Origin: Myxococcales bacterium
Lineage (GTDB): Bacteria > Desulfobacterota_B > Binatia > UBA1149 > SPBQ01
Assembly: GCA_004525875.1 (NCBI GenBank)
Contig: SPBQ01000113.1
Coordinates: forward strand, 1-7,230
DNA: 7,230 nt
Direction of reading: 5' to 3'
The notes below the pieces were generated by a model. It did not search any database, was not told where the DNA came from, and saw nothing but the letters and a program-made list of their open reading frames with translations. Below are positions 1 through 5,159 of this stretch, in pieces (position 1 is the stretch's first letter; each line of letters starts with the position of its first letter). Made by a program: the position numbers and the translations under genes.

Positions 1-711
1 ACGCACCCGTTCATGCAGAACGAGAACGGCGTCATCATGGGCTGGCAGCAGGCGGCCTCGGGCCTCGTCGGCGTGTGGGCGCAGGAGAACTCGCGCGCGG
101 CGCTGTTCGACGCGATGGAGCGCAAAGAAGTCTTCGCCACCACGGGCTCGCGCATGGTGGTTCGCTTGTTCGGCGGGTGGACGTTCACGCCGGCCGACAT
201 CAACAGCCGCGAGCCCGCCTTCGCCGGCTACGACAAGGGCGTGCCCATGGGCGCGGACCTGCCGGCCCGTCCCGAAGCCGCCGCCACGCCGACGTTCATG
301 GTGTTCGCCCTGCGCGATCCGATCGGCGCCAACCTCGACCGCATCCAGATCGTCAAGGGCTGGCTCGACGAGGACGGCGAAACGCACGAGAAGATCTACG
401 ACGTGCGTTGGTCTGGGGAGCGCAAGATCGGCAAGGACGGGAAGCTGCCCGCGGTCGGCAACACGGTCGACGCGAAAACCGCGAGCTGGACCAACACGAT
501 CGGGGCCTCCGAGCTCGGCACCGTCTGGACGGACCCCGACTTCGATCCGGCGCGGGACGCGTTCTACTACGCCCGCGTGATCGAGATCCCGAAGCCGCGC
601 TGGTCCACCTACGACGCCTTCCGCTTCGGCGTCGACCTGCCCGAGGGCGCGTCGGCGAGCATCCAGGACCGCGCCTACACGTCGCCGATCTGGTACACGC
701 CGCCCGGATGA
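1..711 (+). CDS. DUF3604 family protein, C-terminal part (5' end outside window)
   Basis: The reading frame is open from the first base and ends at TGA 709-711, so 236 codons are visible and the start lies upstream. The ATG at 13 is probably an internal methionine, because homology-like sequence continues before it. Family signatures are clear: [14 protein letters not shown] near residues 13-26, [15 protein letters not shown] around 47-61, a VPMGADLP stretch, [17 protein letters not shown] around 106-122, and the closing PRW..YDA..FGVDLP and [12 protein letters not shown]. These match the C-terminal region of DUF3604 proteins, which are usually around 600-700 residues, so roughly the last third is present. 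The biochemical function of the family is not established to my knowledge. An exported, metal-dependent hydrolase-like role is sometimes suggested but cannot be tested from this half. No co-directional partner follows: the next intact host gene to the right is tRNA-Glu, on the other strand. Confidence 0.9.
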   Translation, partial: THPFMQNENGVIMGWQQAASGLVGVWAQENSRAALFDAMERKEVFATTGSRMVVRLFGGWTFTPADINSREPAFAGYDKGVPMGADLPARPEAAATPTFMVFALRDPIGANLDRIQIVKGWLDEDGETHEKIYDVRWSGERKIGKDGKLPAVGNTVDAKTASWTNTIGASELGTVWTDPDFDPARDAFYYARVIEIPKPRWSTYDAFRFGVDLPEGASASIQDRAYTSPIWYTPPG

Positions 712-952
712 GCGGCGGGCCGCGGCCTACGGTCGCGAGTAGCCTAGCTCACGTACGACAGCTGCCGCGGATTGATGTCGGGATCGTCACCGCGGCGCCG
801 ATCCTGACCGCGACCACGCGGGCGTTGTAGCCGGTGATCCCGGCGCCGGCGTCACGGCTTTTGTGCTTGCCTATGCCGGCCGCGACTTCAGGAGCACCTG
901 CAACTACACGCCCTGATCGAATACGATCCCACCAGCGCCTGAGCTACGGAGC
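712..952. other. Intergenic stretch without a recognised gene
   Basis: No convincing gene is seen between the DUF3604 stop and the 3' end of the DUF6515-like fragment. GC is high and there is a 10-base palindrome, GGCCGCGGCC, at 718-727, but no T-run, so it is not a classical intrinsic terminator. On the minus strand a 64-codon frame (752-943) is open but has no plausible start; it may be the eroded tail of a gene (see findings). The hairpin at the right edge is listed separately. Confidence 0.5.
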
Positions 953-956
953 TCAG
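939..956 (-). terminator. Stem-loop at the 3' end of the DUF6515-like fragment
   Basis: CTGAGCT (939-945) and AGCTCAG (950-956) form a perfect 7-bp stem with a 4-base loop. The stem contains the stop codon of the minus-strand DUF6515-like gene (TGA, complement of 953-955). No T-tract follows on either strand, so it could be a weak terminator or a 3'-end-stabilising hairpin. The structure is seen directly; the role is inferred from position. Confidence 0.4.
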
Positions 957-1246
957 ACGAGGGGATTGTTGACCACCATGTAGACAGTCTGATTTCCCTC
1001 GTAGTAGGCGCGGAACCAGGTTCCCCCGTAGTCGTAGTACGCCGCGCCATTCACCGTGTTCGGCTTGACGCCCTGCGGGAGCGCCTGGACGGTGACACCG
1101 AGGGGAGCCTGCACGACCTGGTAGCTGACCTGGCCATCCGACCCGGGGCCGGTCTGATAGAAGAGCCCGTTCAGGTACTCGTAACTCTGACCGCCCGACT
1201 GCACCACGACGGCCGAGGACGGTAGGCTTGGGACCGTGGCACCCAC
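953..1246 (-). pseudogene. DUF6515-like protein, 5'-truncated C-terminal fragment
   Basis: This 97-codon frame starts at GTG 1244-1246 and stays open upstream only to a stop at 1286-1288. It ends at TGA (953-955). The protein is rich in Tyr, Gly and Val, with the pattern GATVPSLP...YEYLNGLFYQ...QVVQAPLGVTVQALPQG...VNGAAYYDYGGTWFRAYY. That alternation of 'G-VP-LP' segments with 'Y-Y-G-(F/Y)-(Y/F)' segments resembles DUF6515-type exported proteins, which normally have a signal peptide and an N-terminal His/Arg/Tyr-rich region. Neither is present: the upstream 13 codons are not a signal sequence, and the DNA right of about 1250 codes for an ATPase on the other strand. I therefore read it as the C-terminal remnant of a cell-envelope protein cut by a rearrangement. 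The family call is by eye; an intact short protein using the GTG start is less likely. Confidence 0.6.
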
Positions 1247-1813
1247 TCCATCGACGAGAACGACGGCAGGCGTGTCGCCGAGCTTCTACGGTGCCTTGAA
1301 GACCCGCTCGTCGAAGAGGGTATCACGGTCGTGATCACTCATCACTGGCCGAAGGGTCTGATTACGAACGGCTACCACGGTGGAACCAAGGCCCGTGGCG
1401 CGTCGAAATGGCCCGAGCATCATGACGTGAACATTCAGTGTACCCCTCGCAAGTCGGGCACTCCGACCGTCACGCTGGAGTTTGAGACCCGGAACTGCGC
1501 TGCGCCGGATTCGATCACCGTAGAACTGGCCGATGATCTGGGTCTTCGGGTCGTCGATTGCGGAGGTCGGAGGCCGGACTCGACGCTGGCCGAGCGCATC
1601 GTGGATCTGCTGAAGGAGCAGAGGGAACTCGGTCAGTCCGACCTGGCGGGTTGGCTCAGCGCAAGCCCCTCGCAGATCTCCAAGGCCGTGGCGGCACTGA
1701 ACAGTGAACATCGAGTTCGAGTACGTCGTGGCAATCGGCAGCGTGGGGAGAAAACCAGCAGCAAGTATGTCGCGCTCAACGATTCGGGCGATGGCCGAGG
1801 GCCTCACAAGTGA
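1247..1813 (+). pseudogene. AAA ATPase (RepA/AAA_25-like) of an integrative element, 5'-truncated, with C-terminal winged helix
   Basis: The frame is open from 1226 and ends at TGA 1811-1813. A GTG at 1331 could serve as a start, but coding similarity begins well before it: DENDGRRVAELL, then EEGITVVITHHWPKG (about 1253-1345). This is the 'DEN(D)...L..L....G.TVV..HH..K' signature that follows the Walker B strand in RepA-like/AAA_25 ATPases. RGASKW and TLEFETRN..APDSITVEL match the later strands of that fold. The final 65 or so residues (TLAERIVDLLKEQ...LSASPSQISKAVAAL) look like a winged helix-turn-helix. The Walker A and B regions and everything N-terminal are missing: an in-frame TAG (1223-1225) and the DUF6515-like fragment take their place. 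Full-length relatives act as replication or helicase-type proteins of plasmids and integrative elements. This fragment cannot hydrolyse ATP, although the winged helix alone could be expressed from 1331. Confidence 0.65.
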
Positions 1814-1822
1814 GAGCGGCGC

Positions 1823-2047
1823 ATGGCTAGCGGAAGAGGCATGTCGAGTGCGGCGCAACCGCTGGTTGCGAAGCAACGGGAGCGCCACGACGGCCCCTCG
1901 CGGGAGCTTATCGACCTCGTAGGTCGAATCCTCGCCACGGCCGCGAAGAAGGTCAACACGGGGGACGCGGAGCCACCGATCGAAAGCCGCAGATCCTCGT
2001 CTGCTCGCAGATTCCATGTGACCGTTGCCCGGAACGATGATTCCTGA
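1823..2047 (+). CDS. Small hypothetical protein of the integrative element
   Basis: This is a 74-codon frame from ATG 1823 to TGA 2045-2047. It begins 9 bases after the ATPase stop and ends 54 bases before the recombinase, in the same direction, so it probably shares their transcript. The product is hydrophilic and rich in Arg, Ser and Ala, with one likely helix (RELIDLVGRILATAAKKV, about residues 27-44). No signal peptide, membrane segment or cysteine cluster is seen. An alternative start at ATG 1841 (Met7) has the purine-rich GGAAGAGG just ahead of it. I do not recognise a family. Small basic proteins between the ATPase and recombinase of such elements can be excisionase- or regulator-like, but nothing here shows that. 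The frame competes with a shorter overlapping one (1704-1922) that has worse context. Confidence 0.45.
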   Translation: MASGRGMSSAAQPLVAKQRERHDGPSRELIDLVGRILATAAKKVNTGDAEPPIESRRSSSARRFHVTVARNDDS

Positions 2048-2087
2048 TTTCGTGCCGATCACCGACGGGGCCTCCATCCCCACACAG

Positions 2088-2095
2088 CTGAGAGG
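2088..2095 (+). promoter_or_regulatory. Ribosome binding site of the recombinase
   Basis: CTGAGAGG at 2088-2095 contains a GAGAGG core that resembles the Shine-Dalgarno consensus. It lies 6 bases ahead of ATG 2102. This supports 2102 as the start, which also places the catalytic Ser at residue 12, as expected for the family. Confidence 0.55.
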
Positions 2096-2101
2096 CTAGT
2101 C

Positions 2102-3706
2102 ATGGAAAAATTCGCCGCGATCTATGCCAGGAGCAGCAAGGACAGACACGACGTATCTGTCAGTTCGCAGGTTTCAGAGTTGAAGTCGCGCGCCGTCGCG
2201 GACGGCTACAAGGTCGTCAACGAGTACACGGACAAGGCGATCTCAGGTAAGGACGATGATCGTCCGGGTTTTCAGGACATGGTCGCGGCAGCCGAGAACA
2301 CCGCCCGCGTCTGGGACAGACTTTACATCTACGACACTGCTCGATTCTCCCGCTCGCCAGTTGACGCCGCAGTATACGAGCAGAAGCTAGAAGCGAAGGG
2401 GATCAACATCATCTATCTCCAGATTCCAGAGGGGATGGACGAGGCGACCGGTGAGTTCGTTAAGGGGGTCTTCCGAAGCGTCGATCGCTGGCAGAGCATG
2501 AAGGCCAGGGATGGTTCGCTTCGCGGGATGCAAGAGAACATCAAGCGTGGCTATCGCGCCGGAGGCGGCGCGCCCTTCGGTTACCAGCTGCAACACGAAG
2601 ACACGGGAGTAGTCAGAGAGGGGAGGCCCGTCCTCAAGTCGAGACTGATCATCGATCCCGAAACCGCGCCTATCATCATCGAATATTTCAAGCGCCGGGC
2701 CGCTGGTGAAGGTCGCAAGGCGATCGCGATCGACCTGAACCAGCGTGGCATCCCGGCACCGCGAGGCGGGAAATGGGGACAAAGTACTCTACGCTCCTTC
2801 GAGGATAACATTCGCACCTACCAAGGTGACACCGTCTTCGGGCGTAACGGTCAGCGCACAGGTGATCGGTACGTCCACGGGCGCTGGACGGATGAATCCG
2901 CCTGGACAACGAATTCGAGCACGCACGATGCGCTCATTTCAGAAGACGTCGCTGGACGGGTGCTCGAACAGCGAACGAAGCGCACGATCGTTGCCTCGAA
3001 ACCAAGCAACTACCTACTGACAGGCACACTAGTCTGCGGGGTCTGCGGCGACGGCTACGTCGGCAGCAAAGGGTACTACCAGTGCCGAGGACGTAACCGA
3101 TTAGGTACGGAGCACTGCCGAAACGGCACGGTGTCGCAGCCGCATATCGAGCAGGCGGTCCACCGGCTGATCCGCGAAAACGTGATATGTCCCGAATTCG
3201 CAGACCAGTGCGTGGCAGCGGCACGCCGACATCTGCGCCAGGCCAAGTCGCCCTCTTCGGAGATCGAGGACCTGCGGCGTCGACTAAGCAAGACCACGCG
3301 GTCGATCGAACGCTGGGCCAACACGTTCGAGAACGACGGCCCAGGCACGACGACGGCACTCGATCGAATCAAGGCACTAGAAACCGACAAGGCTAGCCTG
3401 GAAGATCGCCTCGCGAGCCTTGAGGCGACGAACAAGGTGGTGCCGATGGACTCAGCCGTTAGCGATGAGTTCCTCCGGGAACTGCTGGGTCGGTTCGACG
3501 AGGTCATGAGCTTGGGGGATATCGGTGACAGGAAAGCCCTTCTCGGACACGTCATCGGCAAGATCGAGATCGGCGAGCGCCTCGGCCGCACGCAACCCCG
3601 AGATTTGGTGGTTCATGCTGCCCTTACCCCCCTCAAGGGTGGCGTCCCCAGCGGGATTCGAACCCGCGTCGCCGGCGTGAAAGGCCGGTGTCCTGGGCCA
3701 GGCTAG
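2102..3706 (+). CDS. Large serine recombinase (site-specific integrase), C-terminus fused to antisense tRNA-Glu sequence
   Basis: This 534-residue protein would cut and rejoin DNA through a phosphoserine intermediate to integrate and excise its element. The N-terminal resolvase domain (about 1-150) has YARSS with the presumed nucleophile Ser12 after Arg10, then DKAISGKDDDRPGF (44-57) and YDTARFSRS (77-85) with the conserved Arg81 and Arg84. The Recombinase domain runs from about 155 to 270, starting at the PFGY motif (158-161). A zinc ribbon follows with Cys312, Cys315, Cys328 and Cys339. Residues around 375-440 are heptad-like and probably form the coiled coil used in synapsis. All core motifs look intact. 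Residues 514-534 are oddly encoded by the antisense strand of tRNA-Glu, and the stop TAG (3704-3706) lies inside the tRNA D-arm region. In an excised circle the gene would have a different 3' end. The start is supported by a good ribosome binding site. Confidence 0.9.
   Translation: MEKFAAIYARSSKDRHDVSVSSQVSELKSRAVADGYKVVNEYTDKAISGKDDDRPGFQDMVAAAENTARVWDRLYIYDTARFSRSPVDAAVYEQKLEAKGINIIYLQIPEGMDEATGEFVKGVFRSVDRWQSMKARDGSLRGMQENIKRGYRAGGGAPFGYQLQHEDTGVVREGRPVLKSRLIIDPETAPIIIEYFKRRAAGEGRKAIAIDLNQRGIPAPRGGKWGQSTLRSFEDNIRTYQGDTVFGRNGQRTGDRYVHGRWTDESAWTTNSSTHDALISEDVAGRVLEQRTKRTIVASKPSNYLLTGTLVCGVCGDGYVGSKGYYQCRGRNRLGTEHCRNGTVSQPHIEQAVHRLIRENVICPEFADQCVAAARRHLRQAKSPSSEIEDLRRRLSKTTRSIERWANTFENDGPGTTTALDRIKALETDKASLEDRLASLEATNKVVPMDSAVSDEFLRELLGRFDEVMSLGDIGDRKALLGHVIGKIEIGERLGRTQPRDLVVHAALTPLKGGVPSGIRTRVAGVKGRCPGPG
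3636..3660. other. Probable attachment-site junction at the tRNA-Glu 3' end
   Basis: Recombinase coding sequence passes without a break into the CCA end and T-arm of tRNA-Glu. A tRNA 3' end next to an integrase gene is the classical border of a tRNA-inserted element, so the crossover site is likely within or just left of this segment. Just outside it, CCCTT (3621-3625) and AAGGG (3635-3639) form a short inverted repeat. The exact core cannot be set because no second copy is visible. This is inferred from arrangement only. Confidence 0.4.
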
Positions 3707-3717
3707 ACGATGGGGAC
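3640..3717 (-). tRNA. tRNA-Glu (anticodon UUC)
   Basis: The minus strand folds as a full cloverleaf. The acceptor GTCCCCA (5' end at 3717) pairs with TGGGGAC. The D-arm is GTCT/GGAC, the anticodon stem CCGGC/GCCGG has loop CTTTCAC and anticodon TTC (complement of 3679-3681), and the variable loop has 4 bases. The T-arm is GCGGG/CCCGC with loop TTCGAAT. The discriminator is G at 3643 and a genomically encoded CCA occupies 3640-3642, which the upstream tRNA-Lys lacks. It is transcribed after tRNA-Lys with a 67-base spacer. The 3' half overlaps the end of the recombinase frame on the other strand. Confidence 0.96.
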
Positions 3718-3784
3718 GAGAGAGGTAGAGGCGCTGCCAGCGTTAGGTTCGGTATCCATCGACAGCGCTCCGGAAAATCTTGCG

Positions 3785-3857
<73 letters not shown>

Positions 3858-3875
3858 AAAGCGAGCGAGTCCGGA

Positions 3876-3903
3876 AGAGTACCAGCGTTCGGCCGTATTG
3901 CAA
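3876..3903 (-). promoter_or_regulatory. Possible promoter of the tRNA-Lys/tRNA-Glu operon
   Basis: Read on the minus strand, TTGCAA (3898-3903) and TACTCT (3876-3881) are separated by 16 bases and lie about 18 bases ahead of the mature tRNA-Lys 5' end. They match the sigma-70 consensus in 4 of 6 and 3 of 6 positions, so the assignment is weak. It sits in the 68-base gap between the channel gene stop and the tRNA, where a promoter is expected if the tRNAs are not simply read through from the channel gene. Confidence 0.3.
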
Positions 3904-3925
3904 CATTGCGAGACGCGCGCCGCCC

Positions 3926-5008
3926 TCACGCTGTCTGTGCGACCGAAGCTACAGCTTCCTGGTGCACGAAGACCGTCTGTGTCGGGTAGGCGAACTCGAT
4001 CCCATAGGCCTCGAACTGCCGCATCAACGCCAGATTGATGCTCTGCTGGACGTCCATGTATACGCCGTAGTCCGGCTTGAGTACGTAGTAGACGACTTCG
4101 AAGATCAGTGCCGAGTCGCCGAACGCCTTGAAGTGCGCACGATCGAGTCGCGCGTCGCCCTGCGCCCCGACGATCTCGCGGACAATGCCGGGAATGACCT
4201 CGACCACCTCGGCCGAGGTCTGGTAAGTGACGCCGAACTCGAAGACGATGCGACGCTGCCACATGCGTTTGTAGTTGCGAACGCGGCTTCCGACCAGATC
4301 GGAGTTCGAGAACACGAGCTGCTCGCCGCCGAGGCTGCGCAGCCGCGTGGTCTTGACGCCGATGTGCTCCACCGTCCCCATGTCGGCGCCGACGATGATG
4401 AAGTCGCCGAGCTCGAAGGGCTTGTCGAGGATGATCGACAGCGAGCAGAACACGTCGCCGAGGATATTCTGGACGGCGAGCGCGATGGCGATGCCGCCGA
4501 CGCCGAGGCCCGCCACCAGCGCGGTAACGTTGACCCCGAAATTGTCGAGCGCCAGCAGCAGCAGGAGCGACCACAGGATGAGCCGCAAGAGCACGCGCAG
4601 GGCTCCGTAGCCCGAGCGCTGCGTGCCGCCCGGCGAGTCGACCGATCCGAACTGGCGCAGCAGCGCGAAACTGATGATGACGTTGCCCCACAGCGCGGCC
4701 TGCAGCACCAGCGCAATCGTGAGAACCACACTCACGATCGACCCCACTTGCGCTGGCAGCGTGAGGAAGCGCGTGCCGATGTAGAGCCCGACCGCGGCCA
4801 CGCCGAACAGCTTGATGCTGCGAGCGAGATCGACGAGCAGGTCGTCGATCGGGTTGGAGGTGCGCGCGGCAAGCTTGCCGAAACGTCGCACGAGGAGGCC
4901 ACGAGTCAGCTCCAGCGCGACGATCAGAGTGACCATCACACCGCCGGCGATCGCCCACGCCCGAAGCGAGTTGCCGAAGTACTCGATCTCCACCCACGCC
5001 ATATCCAT
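3926..5008 (-). CDS. MscS family mechanosensitive ion channel
   Basis: This inner-membrane channel opens under membrane tension to release solutes after osmotic downshock. From ATG 5006-5008 the protein has 360 residues. Hydrophobic segments lie at about 16-36, 66-84, 90-116 and 138-156. They are followed by the pore-lining helix region VTALVAGLGVGGIAIALAVQ (161-180), which is the hallmark of MscS. The beta domain follows with NILGDVFCSLSIILDKPFELGD (181-202) and the FSNSDLVGSRVRNYKR segment (233-248). The C-terminal alpha/beta domain ends with YGIEFAYPTQTV. The frame stays open to an ATG at 5107, but those 33 extra codons come from the hairpin-repeat DNA and give a non-hydrophobic, low-complexity peptide, so I prefer 5008 (or the ATG at 5002). 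No candidate has a clear Shine-Dalgarno site. The upstream neighbour makes trehalose, a compatible solute, which fits a shared osmotic role; co-transcription is uncertain because of the hairpins between them. Confidence 0.9.
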   Translation of the reverse strand: MDMAWVEIEYFGNSLRAWAIAGGVMVTLIVALELTRGLLVRRFGKLAARTSNPIDDLLVDLARSIKLFGVAAVGLYIGTRFLTLPAQVGSIVSVVLTIALVLQAALWGNVIISFALLRQFGSVDSPGGTQRSGYGALRVLLRLILWSLLLLLALDNFGVNVTALVAGLGVGGIAIALAVQNILGDVFCSLSIILDKPFELGDFIIVGADMGTVEHIGVKTTRLRSLGGEQLVFSNSDLVGSRVRNYKRMWQRRIVFEFGVTYQTSAEVVEVIPGIVREIVGAQGDARLDRAHFKAFGDSALIFEVVYYVLKPDYGVYMDVQQSINLALMRQFEAYGIEFAYPTQTVFVHQEAVASVAQTA

Positions 5009-5044
5009 GCAGCGGCAGATAGCCCGGCACCCGCGCCCCAGCAA

Positions 5045-5113
5045 GCCGCCGGAGGCGGCGTCATGCGATGCATCGGCTGGCGCGCCAGCCGCCGGGGGCG
5101 GCATCATACGATG
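5045..5113. repeat. Pair of 26-base imperfect direct repeats, each carrying a GC stem-loop
   Basis: Copy A (5045-5070) and copy B (5088-5113) differ at only 3 of 26 positions, all A/G transitions. Each starts with a 6-bp perfect stem and 3-base loop: GCCGCCGGAGGCGGC in A (5045-5059) and GCCGCCGGGGGCGGC in B (5088-5102). TCAT(G/A)CGATG follows. The start-to-start period is 43 bases. They lie between the trehalose gene stop and the preferred channel start. They may act as transcript-end or processing signals, or as intergenic repeat units. There is no T-run. Confidence 0.7.
5074..5091. repeat. 18-base perfect palindrome
   Basis: CGGCTGGCGCGCCAGCCG equals its own reverse complement. It lies mainly in the spacer between the two hairpin repeats and overlaps the first 4 bases of the second. 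It could be a dyad operator for a dimeric regulator, or part of a larger cruciform or terminator-like structure. The symmetry is certain; the function is unknown. Confidence 0.6.
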
Positions 5114-5159
5114 TCGACACGACGCACCAGAAGCACCGCGCGAGCCTGCGGCGGTCCTT

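Larger units (their letters stand above)
1247..3642 (+). mobile_element. Remnant of a small tRNA-associated integrative element (right half)
   Basis: Three co-directional reading frames (truncated ATPase, small hypothetical, large serine recombinase) end at the 3' end of tRNA-Glu. This is a common order for small integrative elements. Base composition differs from the flanks: one hand-counted 60-base line inside the recombinase (2401-2460) is 53% GC, against 73% for a line in the trehalose gene (6841-6900). The right border is placed at the tRNA CCA end (3640-3642) by inference. The left border is a breakpoint inside the ATPase, not a true element end. I could not find a second copy of the tRNA 3' segment in the window, so the left attachment site is either deleted or outside. 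Confidence 0.55.

Noticed and set aside
712..740. GC palindrome as terminator of the DUF3604 gene
   Set aside because: GGCCGCGGCC is self-complementary but has no loop or T-tract, so it is not listed as a terminator.
75..830. A 251-codon frame overlapping the DUF3604 gene
   Set aside because: It is an Arg-rich alternative frame of a gene whose true frame matches the family along its length.
1200..1330. Search for a second copy of the tRNA-Glu 3' end as the left attachment site
   Set aside because: I saw no match to the CCA/T-arm segment here or elsewhere left of the recombinase. Short shared strings such as GGATTCG are too small to count.
1286..2083. A 265-codon minus-strand frame across the element
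   Set aside because: It is antisense to the ATPase fragment and the small gene, with no recognisable motif.
3731..3768. Inverted repeat GCGCTG / CAGCGC in the spacer between the two tRNAs
   Set aside because: It is only 6 bp with a 26-base loop and no T-run. It may help tRNA precursor folding, but chance is a sufficient explanation.
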